Positions 1-9,949 of a DNA stretch of 64,000 nt are shown here, piece by piece. The first letter of the stretch is position 1. Each line of letters starts with the position of its first letter. Origin of the DNA: Metellina segmentata (Eukaryota > Arthropoda > Arachnida > Araneae > Tetragnathidae); contig OX375877.1 in assembly GCA_947359465.1 (NCBI GenBank), positions 50,490,744-50,554,743 on the forward strand. Direction: 5' to 3'. A program made the translations under genes and the position numbers. The notes under the pieces are model-generated. The model was not told where the DNA came from. It worked only from the letters and a program-made list of their open reading frames with translations, and made no database searches.

Positions 1-600
1 GTTACCAGACCGTCGTATCTTTCCCACACTCCTGGTTGCACGCACTATCATCTGGTGAGAACTGCTGTCGTTAAATTTGTATTAAAAGGGAAACGATAGT
101 GAACGATAGGGTAAAAATTGACGGTTTTAAAACTGATAGTTGTAACAGCCAACCGTCCCCCTTAACGTATGTTCGTCCGTAGGGGATAGGTAGCATTCGA
201 TATTTCGATTTGATATCTCACCTGCCGAAGAGATCGTTAAGCATGCCACTTCTGCCTATAATTATCAGACTAATGCTTGAGTAATTAGCGAAAGAGTGGG
301 GTTGGGGACACTGTGGAAAAGGGGGTTCTTTAATTGAAATTGCGATGATTGTTGGTACGTTCGTCTTTCTGCTTGCCAGACAGTCTGTGGCTGTTGTCCG
401 TATTGGGGGAGGGGTGGGGGCTGGAGCAGTGGTGATGGTAGCAACGCACCATCAAAGAATCGCTCGATGGCGGTGAGAATCGGTTTATCTGGGTTCGAAC
501 ATCTATCGATTTCTCGTGGGGGAATCTGACTGCGAATGTTTCTTTTTAATACGACTTCGGGTGAATGGATTGAATCATTGATATTTGATCGCATTGACCA
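1..600. other. Non-repetitive block, no gene identified
   Basis: This stretch has more balanced base composition than its surroundings and no internal repeats that I can see. On the minus strand a 115-codon open frame (612 to 265, TTG start) is rich in proline and glutamine, but it matches no family I know and its start lies at the edge of the neighbouring satellite. I treat it as non-coding. It could be host regulatory sequence or the end of an unseen gene. Confidence 0.4.
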
Positions 601-611
601 ACCTAGTGCCA

Positions 612-1105
612 ATTTCGCGGAATGGTATTAAACGTGCAGTTAAAGTGTGGAAGACAAGAAATCGAGCATTTAGTTATTAAGATTTTTGAACATTTTGTTT
701 TCTTATTTGCACGAAATTTTTACGTGAGTTGCGTGAATTTTTACCGTGATTTCCGAGTAGTGTTTGAAGGTTTTTTCCCCCATAACACTCATAATGACTA
801 AATAGTGGAATGGTTTTATTAAACGTGCAATTAAAGTGTGGAAGACCAGAAATCAAGCATTTAGTTATTAAGATTTTTAAACATTCTGTTTTCTTATTTG
901 CACGAAATTTTCCGTGAGTTACGTGAATTTTTACCGTGATTTCTGAGTAGTGTTTGATGTTTTTTTCCCCATAACACATATAATGACTAAATAGCGGAAT
1001 GGTATTATTAAACGTGCAATTAAAGCGTGGAAGACAAGAAATCGAGCATTTAGTTATTAAGTTTATGGAACTTTTTGTTTTCTTATTTGCACGAAATTTT
1101 ACGTG
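612..1105. repeat. Tandem repeat, ~188-bp unit, about 2.6 copies
   Basis: The word GGAATGG followed by TATTAAACGTGCA-like sequence recurs at about 619, 807 and 996, giving a 188-189 bp period. The units also share a CATTTAGTTATTAAG block and a TTTGCACGAAATTTT block. Copies one and two are nearly identical over their whole length. The third stops after the TTTGCACGAAATTTT block. Confidence 0.9.
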
Positions 1106-1109
1106 TATG

Positions 1110-2478
1110 CTTCTTCGTTATATCATACTTCCTTATCATTATTATGAAAATTAAGAATTTTTCCAGCATTTCATCCAATAATTCTCATAAGCTCTAATTC
1201 ATTAATCGGTGGTTTCGTAATACTAGATTTTTATATTTATTTTAAAAAACAAAAACTTTTCCAGTTTTTTGCCAATTTTTTCAATTAAGATAGAATTGAT
1301 TAATTGTCTATTACTTTGTTATACCATATTTTTATCCTTAGTTAAAACATCACGAGTTAGTTCTGAATTTCACTCAGTAGTTCATGTAAGCTGAAAATGA
1401 TGTATAAGTTGTTGTCTGTCATATATTTCTTTATATCATTATTTTTTTATCGTTATGAACATCAATAATGTTTCTAGTATTTCATCCAATGATTTATCGG
1501 AAGTTAAAATTCATTTTTCTGTTTCTTCGTCATTAAATATTCTTCTCGTATTAATAGAAATCAAGATAATTTTAAGTGCTTTTTTCAATGGTGCAAATAA
1601 TTTAGAATTATTTGAGATAATTAAGTATTATTGGTTACTTCGATGTGTCCAGCTTCTTATCCAAAATATTCTTATCCCGAATATAAAAATCAAGAACCTT
1701 TTCAGTATTTTACTCAAGTATTTATGAAAGCTAGAATTAATGGAATCAAGTGTTGTTTGTAACTTCGTTACAATAGATTATTATCCTTATTATAAAAATC
1801 AAGAACTTTTTCAGTGTTTTATTCGTTGGTTCACGTAAACCAGTATTAATGGAATTCGTTGTTGTCGGTTAGACCGTTATAACATATTCATATCCTTATA
1901 AAAATCAAGAACGGTTTCAGCACTTTACTAAATGGTTCACACAAGCTATAATTAATGTTGTCAGTTATTTCGTTAAAATAGATTTTTACATTTATAAAAA
2001 GTCAAGGATTTTTTCAGTATTTTACTTAATGGTTCAAGTAATCTAGAATTAATGGAATTAGTGTCGTCGGTTACTTCGTTACAACAGATTCTTATCTTTA
2101 CAAAAATTAAGAACTTTTCGTTATTTTACTCAATGGTTCAAATAAGCTTAAATTAATGGAATTGGTATAGTCGATCAATTCGTTACACTATATTTGTATC
2201 CTTAAAAAAAAGTCAAGGATTTTTCAGTATTTTACTTAATGGTTCAAGCAATCTAGAATTATTGGAATTAGTGTCGTCGGTTACTTCGTTACAACAGATT
2301 CTTATCTTTACAAAAGTTAAGAACTTTTCGGTATTTTACTCAATGGTTCAAATACGATTGAATTAATGGAATTAGTGTTGTAGGTTGATTCTTTATAACA
2401 GATTATTGTCCTTATTTCAAAAATCAAGAATTTTACCACCATTTTGCTCTTTGGTTCTAGTAAGACGGAATTAGTGGA
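1110..2478. repeat. Satellite array, ~105-bp monomer, about 13 diverged copies
   Basis: The phrase TTTTCAGTATTTTACTCAATGG, with variants, recurs near 1701, 1811, 1917, 2016, 2115, 2223, 2331 and 2441. More degenerate copies occur upstream near 1163, 1262, 1365, 1477 and 1567. Spacing is 99-110 bp. Each monomer also carries an ATTAATGGAATT word and an AAAAATCAAGAAC word. The monomers at 2005-2110 and 2208-2320 are more alike than immediate neighbours are, so a two-monomer higher-order unit of about 208 bp was amplified late. Short open frames here are satellite sequence and are not genes. Confidence 0.9.
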
Positions 2479-2479
2479 A

Positions 2480-3540
2480 CTCTCGCGTGGTCCGGACTGC
2501 ATTCCTGTACAAGGCGGGAAAGACAGACAGACAGACACTTCTCAACCGATAGCGAAGTCGAGAGAAAAGCCGGATTCGAGTTTAAACAAAAGATATCCCC
2601 CCACGCGAAGGCCCAGATGAATCCAAGATAAAACGCGGCCTTCATCCGTAACTGTAATGACTGAGAAAGCGTTCCTTATCAAACGCACATCTCCTACTCA
2701 TTTCCGAATAGCCCATTATATTCCAAAAGATGAACTATCTTCTTCCAAAACTGTTTCTCTCTCTCGCTCGCTCTTCCCTTCACTTCAATTCTCCACCCTC
2801 TCTCTCTTTCTCTCTCGCTCTATCTCTCACTTTTGATTCAATGATACAAGTGCTGCAAAAGGGCACTACTAACCATTATCAGTTTTACTCTGTCGGTGAA
2901 ACTAAAATAAAATAAAATACCAAAAAAATCCAACTCAAAAATAAAGAATTGTCGAATGGGCAAAACTAGCGCGATACTATCTGGTCGATCTTTTTTTTTT
3001 TACACTCGTGGCTCTTTTTGCTTTTTTTTTTGTCAGATTTATTCACATTTGTCACTTTTGTGCTCTCGGTTGTGCTCTCTCGTTTTCCTTTTTTTTTATT
3101 ATTATCGTGCTCAATTTCTTCGTCGATCTAACTCTCGAATATTTTTAAAGAGCCATTGTGTTTTTATACTGCTGATTTTAGTCTTTTATCGCTTGTTTGT
3201 AGGACGGAAGCGTGAGGAAATTTTTTCTAATGGTGAACTCGCCAAACGAAAAAAAAAAAAAAGGAGAAAATCCTTTTTTGTCCCGAAAATTTTCCCGAGT
3301 ATGCACTTTTTTCTGGAGTACGGGAATGTTTTTATACCTTTTGTGAAAGGTGACTGAGATAATGATAAGCACAGAGATGTGACGATTAATTACCTCGGCG
3401 ATCATTAAAAAAAGTTAGTAATCGTCGAAATTATCATTATAACTTTCATTGTTCAGCACGATTTTTTCGTATTTAGTATTATCGATAGGAATCGGGAGTA
3501 ATTTCGTTTTTCCGAGTGGGTGAGCATTTTTTGTTCCAAT
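2480..3540. other. Non-repetitive block with pyrimidine and homopolymer tracts
   Basis: No satellite unit or transposon end is visible. A CT-rich run (about 2750-2830, CTCTCTCTCGCTCGCTC-like) is followed by several T-runs at about 2990-3090 and an A-run near 3250. A 133-codon plus frame (2956-3357) exists only because of the T and A runs, which encode phenylalanine and lysine stretches, so I do not call it a gene. The block is a candidate for host non-coding regulatory sequence. Confidence 0.4.
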
Positions 3541-4590
3541 CAAATACTATCTTAAATCGAATTGATGTTTATTATGTTTCTTACAATATAAATTCTACAA
3601 TCAAAGACTAAGATATCTGAGTAATTGCAATCTGTTTAACAAGGTACTTTAAGAATCATATTTACGTAAAGTGTTAGTAGTTTAAGCACATTAATATTCC
3701 GTTTTTATTACTTCCAAGTGTTACTCAAATACGTTTTTTTCACATTTGTGAGGAGGTAAACGAAACATGTAGCGGACCTTGTCAGCCTTGGGTAATGAAC
3801 GTATAAATCTGCATTCAAAGTTGTCAGCTTCAAAACACTTGGGAATCTCCGAACAAGATGAATTGTGCGAACACTTCATCTGGGTTTTATTCAATCAGTG
3901 AATGGTAACACTCACGTGATCATCAAACTTACCAATCGAATATTGCTCAATATTAATTTGTTTAACTCATCTGGAGATGGGTTTAAAAAATTATACTGGG
4001 CCTAGATTTTTTTATTTAATAGGATTAACGGAGATTGTCTTCCCTAAAAAGGCAAAGTACCTGAAACCTTGCTGATATGATGTATGTATTGTAATTGTTA
4101 TGTGGTTCTCTGTGTAGATATTGTGCAGTAAATAAATATTGTACTGTAAATAGGTTTTTTTTGACACATAAATCTTACGAAGGGTCACAGAATCCTCGTG
4201 GCAGTAACAACCTACCTCAGTGGCCCATGCATCACTTGATCTTAAAAAGGTTTTCCAATTTTTGTCTTTAACTTTCGCTAATCTTGGATTAGCAATATCC
4301 AACCACCTAGCTGTAATTGACTACATCACAATATTTTTTAATTAACCCTACAAGTGGTTTAGAGGATATATACAGTCCATCAAAAGTCTGTACAGTCCAC
4401 ACTTACACGCCTTATGAATAGTTAACACCATCTTTCTAAAAAAATCCATGGAATTTTAAACCTATAGAAAGGTTCCACTGGTCCGTTTCTTAGGATAGAA
4501 TCATTTGGAACTACTATATTCTGCAGAATATAATTTTTCGAAATACTCTATTACTCCTTTTTTTTGTAGTATAACCCCTTGGAAAGATCC
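3541..4590. other. AT-rich spacer; one unrecognised minus open frame
   Basis: No repeat unit or transposon terminus is evident over most of this stretch. On the minus strand from about 4320 to 4150 an open frame has non-low-complexity composition, including WKTFLRSSDAWATEVGCYC. I cannot assign it to a family, and it could be a decayed transposon protein. Near 4470-4590 a GGTCC-TTTCTTaGG-AGAATC motif appears, which also recurs at about 4960. This suggests the edge of a degenerate tandem array into which the next SINE inserted. Confidence 0.35.
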
Positions 4591-4611
4591 TATTGCTCCT
4601 TTCCTTGGCAG

Positions 4612-4900
4612 CAAGAATCCCGTTGGAAGAGTAACGAATTAGCAAGTGAAGGGTTACTAGTTCGATACTTGATCCAACGAAAAGACCGTTGCATATATCG
4701 AGGGCTGGTGCACTTTAAATCTGTATTATCTCAAATATCCTCACGATGGTGTTGTGTGGAGGTTTGGAGAGTGAAGTGGCATCTCATGTGTTGACCTCTT
4801 CATATGACTGTTGTCCATAACTACAAGATGTTGTCCTCGCATCTTTTCCTTCTGGATTGATCCCACACAGTCAACAATAACCAATTGTGTTGATGCAGAG
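4612..4900 (+). repeat. Degenerate tRNA-derived SINE (head type B)
   Basis: The sequence follows the SINE body seen intact at 51836-53680: GGGCTGGTGCAC, CCTCACG, GTTTGGAGAGTG, a GATGTTGTCCTCG block and a 3' part ending TTGTGTTG. Divergence is high, so this is an old copy. The 5' part has a GGTTACTAGTTCGATACTTGATCC box, a decayed polymerase III B box like that of the type B heads at 15965 and 55458. Confidence 0.75.
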
Positions 4901-6117
4901 GGACTTGATTTCAAGCATTTATCTTTCTTTGGAATATAATCTCTTGGATAAATTCTATAGGTCCATTCCTTATAATAGAATCCCTTTGTAAAGAAGGTCA
5001 AATTCGCTTAAAGGTCATGTAAGGTTGCAAGGTGTGGTATTATGTATGTGAACCCCACATAAATTAACACAAGGTCATATTCACCAGGAATCAGTTATAA
5101 AACCGTTGATTCCATGTTGTACAAATACTGTAATTGATAAATTCTTCAGCTGATTTAAACACGTCGATGTTGATACGTATCTCAATTTTATATGACAGTT
5201 GAATAAAATCCTACCAATCGTAAAAGGAAGCAACTATTTTTCTATATAGATCTTAATCTACTATATTACTTTCTTAGACGAAAAGCACTATTTTTCTGAT
5301 TTCATAATACTTAGAACACTGTAAATGTAAGAAGCTTTCAAGCGATAAGGATCAGTCTACTAACATCAAGAGCACACCTAAATTGTTCCAGTTACTTTTC
5401 ACAATCTTTCGATCATGTTATACGTTCTTAAAGTTGTTTATTAATCTCCTATCTGATTCAGGTGTTCATATTGCCGGTTTTTAGGTTCGCTATTACCAGA
5501 TTCTCGGTAACAGTTCGTCATAATCTTGGATACATATTTTCAAAGCACAAACTACCAAAGCAATGTTGTTTGGGATATTCGTTTTGCGTTTAACTAACAG
5601 ACATTTTTTTTCTTCTGATACTTGAACTTTATTTAAACAATTTTGTTGGTTCCGATCACAGTCAAATATTTTATTCAGAATAAAGCGTGGTTTTAACTAA
5701 GCAGGAGGTGTTTATTTCATGGTAATGGTAATAAATTAATACCGCACACTAGCAATGAAACAGGAGATGTTTATGACTCATATTTCGGACTTGTACAAAA
5801 CAGGAGGTATTTAGGACTAGTAGTAACCAAATTAGCGTGCATAATTTTCTGACAACGGTAACTACATATTTTAATATAAAATATGCATCGATTTTATTAC
5901 CTTACGTTTCGAGAAATCTACAATTAATTACTAAAATATCTTAAATCAAAAGTCATATAGTACCTTGTCCCTTAAAAAATGTAGCAAACATGTACTTCAC
6001 AGACTTTCTATCCTTTGTATCTGTAAGATATGATTCATAAAAGAAATTTTTGCTAAATGAAAACTAACATATATTCCAAGCTATAATAAGCTAGGACAGC
6101 GAGAAAATTTGATAGCC
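4901..6117. other. AT-rich spacer with a small triplicated motif
   Basis: No gene is visible. Near 5699, 5758 and 5808 the phrase AGGAGGTGTTTA, with small changes, occurs three times at about 50-59 bp spacing, a minor tandem repeat. The rest is AT-rich sequence without recognisable structure. Confidence 0.4.
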
Positions 6118-6952
6118 TACGTTAGATCTAAATTTATTTTTTAAATGCATTCCGTACAGAGTAAGAATATTTAGGCAAAGCGTTATGGTACCTAAAAATT
6201 TTTTCTCAGTTTTTAAAATGTTGGACTTTTTTATTGAATGAGTTATGGAAACACATTAATGTAATGATTATTTCCTGGACTTTGAACTATGAATAACATA
6301 TTTTAAAGTAAGAGATACAATCTTAGAATAAATGGTAAAGTGATAGACATTTGCGCCAACAAGAAAATAATTCTGTAATATTAGGTGCGAAAAGAATCAT
6401 TTGAACTAAATTTAATTTTTAAATTCATTCCGTACCGAGTAAGAATATTTAAGCAAAGCGTTATGGTACCTAAAAATTTTTTCTCAGTTTTTAAAATGTT
6501 GGACTTTTTTATTGAATGAGTTATGGAAACACATTAATGTAATGATTATTTCCTGGACTTTGAACTATGAATAACATATTTGAAAGTAAGAGATACAATA
6601 TTAGAATAAATGGTAAAATGATAGACATTTGCGCCAACAAGAAAATAATTCTGTAATATTAGGTGCGAAAAGAATCATTAGAACTAAATTTAATTTTTAA
6701 ATTCATTCCGTACCGAGTAAGAATATTTAAGCAAAGCGTTATGGTACCTAAAAATTTTTTCCCAGTTTTTAAAATGTTGGACTTTTTTATTGAATGAGTT
6801 ATGGAAACACATTAATGTAATGATTATTTCCTGGACTTTGAACTATGAATAACATATTTGAAAGTAAGAGATACAATCTTAGAATAAATGGTAAAATGAT
6901 AGACATTTGCGCCAACAAAGAAATAATTATGTAATATTAGGTGCGAAAAATG
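6118..6952. repeat. Tandem repeat, 278-bp unit, 3 copies
   Basis: CATTCCGTAC begins at 6148, 6426 and 6704, exactly 278 bp apart. Units carry GCAAAGCGTTATGGTACC, a TTTCCTGGACTTTGAACTATG block and AGACATTTGCGCCAACAA. The second and third units are almost identical and the first differs slightly more, so the array expanded recently by whole-unit duplication. No open frame spans a unit. Confidence 0.95.
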
Positions 6953-7064
6953 ATGAGAAATAAAGAAGATCCAAAAACTGTCGTCTGAGTAAAATAAATT
7001 CATTGGTTCAATTTTTCGAAAATCTGAAATTTATACGTTTTTGAATTTATATGATTTTTAAAGC

Positions 7065-7315
7065 ACAACTAATGACTGGTAGTTCCAATTCTTGTATTAA
7101 CATTCCTTTCTGATTAGATATGAAAACACCAGGATGACAACCATCGACGAAATTATCACATGAAAACCCCATAAAGAACTCCACTCCTCAAATCAAATAT
7201 ATTTACACTTACAAGCAACGAGCTTATTTTTCCGAAAACACAGAATCTTTTATGATGAAATAAACTCGTTACATCCACCCCTAATACAATCACTCGGAGC
7301 TCACGTAAGAAAACT
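7065..7315. repeat. Left copy of a diverged ~240-bp direct duplication
   Basis: This segment matches 8755-9010 in the same orientation. Shared anchors are TGATTAGATATGAAA, CTGACAACCATC-like sequence, ACTTACAAGCAACGAGCT, ATTTTTCCGAAAACA and AATAAACTCGTTA. The pair brackets the long-TIR element at 7369-8381 and its duplicated right end. Confidence 0.85.
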
Positions 7316-7368
7316 AACAGCTTGTATCATGCACTGTGTAATGAATATGTCCTGGACATTGAACTTTC

Positions 7369-8381
7369 GGTACATCTACATTCTACGTTTATGAGCAGGG
7401 GCAACAGTTTTGGTGATTTTTGTGGCGAACTTTTAAAGTCGCCAAAGAAATAATTAATTAAAAACTCTTTTTCTTAAAAAAAAAATATTTTTTTTCTTTT
7501 TACAACGGAAAATGAAAGCTTGAAAACACATTTGAGAACGTTTCAAAAATATATTTTTAAAAAAATTTCGCAAAAAGTAGTAAGTTTAAACACATTTGAA
7601 CCGGCAGAAAAACTAAGCTGCGAATGTTGGGTAAGAATACCCTGTGAAACTGATTAATTACACTAAATACAGTAGGTTTTTTGAAAAGAAAAATATTTTT
7701 TAAATAAAAAAAACAAGAAACAATACAACCTAACAAGTCAGAAATGTTCAGAGAAAAAATAATAATCAAAAATTCCACAAATGACAAAAAAAAAAACTCT
7801 TAAACGTCTCGTGAAAAATGTTATAAAAATATAAAATTCCATAGCTGTAGAAATACAAATAAATGAACCAATGGTATCACATAAAAAAAATTTAAAAGGA
7901 ACAATGCAATCAAAAGATACGTTAAAATCAAAATAACCAATGGAAGCAAAGAAAAAATTTCAAACGAACCAATGAAATCAAACGACTTCAACGGATTTTG
8001 GAAGAACTTTCTAAAATATTCAAACTGAAAATTAAAAGTTAACGTTTGCCGAGGTTGCCATGAAAACCGCAATAACAGTAAAGACAGATAGGTTGCCTTA
8101 ATCTACCGTAACTCGCTACTAGAAGTGCGCCAAAAAAACCGCCATAAACGTACAGTGTAGCTGTACCAAGCTTTCATGTGCCTATTTGAAAGTAAGGGAG
8201 GTATTTATAGAAACGTACAAAATGAAAATTGAAAGTTACCGTTTGCCGAGGTTGCCATGAAAACCACAATAACAGAAAATACATATGGGTTGTCTTAATC
8301 AACCGTAACTCGCTACTAGAAGCGCGCCAAAAAACGCCAAGGCCGTTGCCACCGCTCATAAACGCAGAGTGTAGCTGTACC
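7369..8381. mobile_element. Long-TIR DNA transposon (MITE), GGTACAGCT family, copy 1
   Basis: The left end begins GGTACATCTACATTCTACG and the right end is the inverse, ending CGTAGAGTGTAGCTGTACC-like. The terminal regions include GGCAACGGC and GGCGCACTT blocks, giving inverted repeats of about 70 bp. The 8 bp before the element (GAACTTTC, 7361-7368) equal the 8 bp after 8381 (GAACTTTC, 8382-8389), a perfect target-site duplication. There is no transposase. The interior has CCAATG-AATCAAA repeats. The superfamily is uncertain: 8-bp duplication with long TIRs fits MULE-, Merlin- or hAT-like elements. Confidence 0.85.
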
Positions 8382-8645
8382 GAACTTTCATTAGCCTATT
8401 TGAAAGTAAGGGAGGTATTTATAGAAACGTACAAAATTAAATTTAAAGTTACCGTTTGCCGAGGTTACCATGAAAACCACAATAACAGTAAAGACAGCTG
8501 AGTTGCCTTAATCTACCGTAACTCGCTACTAGCAGTGCGCCAAAAAAAGCGCCAAGGCCGTTGCCAACGCTCATAAACGTAGAGTGTAGCTGTACCGTAC
8601 TTTCATGTGACTATTTAAAAGTTAGGGAGATATTTATAGAAACTT
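8024..8645. repeat. Tandem triplication (~210 bp) of the MITE right end plus flank
   Basis: GTTACCGTTTGCCGAGGTTG-like sequence starts three units, at about 8037, 8235 and 8449. Each runs through the MITE terminus (ends 8167, 8381 and 8596) and continues into the same flank, with CCTATTTGAAAGTAAGGGAG and GGTATTTATAGAAAC-like sequence. The duplicated unit therefore spans the transposon-host boundary and was made after insertion. The second unit's flank matches the left 8-mer exactly and the others differ slightly. Confidence 0.9.
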
Positions 8646-8754
8646 TAGATCGTTAGTAACTTGCTTCAAACAAGCACAGAATTCAGGAAAGTTTGACACG
8701 AAGAATTGATTTCGAGATCTGAACACTTTATCGTCAGAACGAAATCTATAGCTG

Positions 8755-9010
8755 CAAAATGCAACTAACGATCACTAGTTTCGATACCTGTATTACAGCT
8801 AACAGTCATTCCTGATTAGATATGAAACCACCACCCTGACAACCATCCACGAATTTATGGCATAAAAATCCCACAAAGAACTTCACTCCTCAAATAAAAT
8901 ACCATAACACTTACAAGCAACGAGCTCATTTTTCCGAAAACATAGGTCCTTTCACGAGAAAATAAACTCGTTATCTCGACACCTAATGCAATCGCCAGGG
9001 GCTCAGTATT
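8755..9010. repeat. Right copy of the ~240-bp direct duplication
   Basis: This is the partner of 7065-7315, offset about 1.69 kb, with the same ordered anchors and perhaps 20-25 percent divergence by eye. It marks an old segmental duplication that predates or accompanied the MITE insertion between the copies. Confidence 0.85.
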
Positions 9011-9059
9011 GAAAGTACAGCGATAAGCCGGCCCCATAGGAAGCCACACTAAGTGCAAG

Positions 9060-9680
9060 TATCTTTCTCTCTCTTTGTACCCTTATCCATACTATATCAG
9101 TATACTACGCAAAAAAACTGTGACGTCGAACAAGAAAAAACCACCGAAGAAAACTAAAAACTTGTATCATATTTTCCGATCCCCTTTTTTTTCTCTCTTC
9201 GCCACCGCCGATGATTTCCTGCAGCCAGCACAAGCCGACTTGACCATCGTCTTTAAACTGTTGATAATTTTTCTTCTGGTCCGGTATGTGTCAGGCCGGC
9301 TAAAATAGCGTTCGATCTGGGTTGGCGATAGGGTCGTCCAGTTTTCATGATGGATAAACGGGGATGACAAAATACCTGTCCGAGGATAAAAATATTCCCT
9401 CCCTTTTCCCTCCAGTGTATCTATATAGATAAATATATAGGTATTTATAAAACTTCCCTCAAGGCTTCAAACATTGGTCTCCCCTTCCCTGTCCATCCCC
9501 GCGTTGTCCATTGTTGGAGGCGGTTCTATCACAAAATAATGGACATCGAGATAAGGGAAGTGAAACACGGTGTGTGTGGTCATTGGGGCGGTGTGGGGTG
9601 TATAGTAATATCACCGGAGGATTCCCCCCAGTGAGGAGAAAAAGTCAAAGTCAACGACAACAGCTGGAAGCAAGTTGGTG
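9060..9680. other. Non-repetitive, GC-richer block
   Basis: No repeat unit or transposon end is visible. Composition is more balanced than in the surrounding DNA. Overlapping short frames on both strands match no family I know. It is a candidate host regulatory segment. Confidence 0.35.
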
Positions 9681-9765
9681 TATTGATATATTGGTGGTCT
9701 TACTCAGGCTTAGTTAAAAGTGGCAGAGCAAAGTCTGGATGTACTGCCGGACGTGGTCTGGGTTG
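9680..9765. repeat. Short diverged duplication, copy 1
   Basis: TGGTCTTACTCAGGCTTAGT, then AAAAGTGGCAGAGCAAA and a CTGCCGGACGTGGTCT block, recurs in the same orientation at about 10896-10975 with substitutions. A host segment of at least 80 bp was duplicated with a 1.2-kb offset. Confidence 0.75.
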
Positions 9766-9949
9766 TAAGGCGTGGGATTAGTTTCTGGACTGCAAATGAG
9801 TTTCGGTTTGGCTCTGTTTGGTCATTTTCGCTGTCCCTAATAAGGGCTTCGGTGACAGTTTTTTTTAGAAGCAAACACAGAAGCGGTTCGGCTGTGTACC
9901 GATGATAAAAACTAACTTTTATGTCTGTTGCGGCAGTGATTTTCAATCA

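Noticed and set aside
265..612. 115-codon minus-strand frame, proline/glutamine-rich
   Set aside because: It has a non-ATG start at the edge of a satellite, no family resemblance and no visible splice context. Composition alone explains the open frame.
1455..1727. 90-codon plus frame
   Set aside because: It lies entirely within the 105-bp satellite; equivalent positions in neighbouring monomers are not open.
2956..3357. 133-codon plus frame
   Set aside because: Phenylalanine and lysine runs come from T and A homopolymers; no domain is recognisable.
7065..9010. LTR retrotransposon bounded by the two 240-bp direct repeats
   Set aside because: The repeats are too diverged, lack TG...CA ends that I can place, and no gag or polymerase coding lies between; the interior is explained by a MITE.
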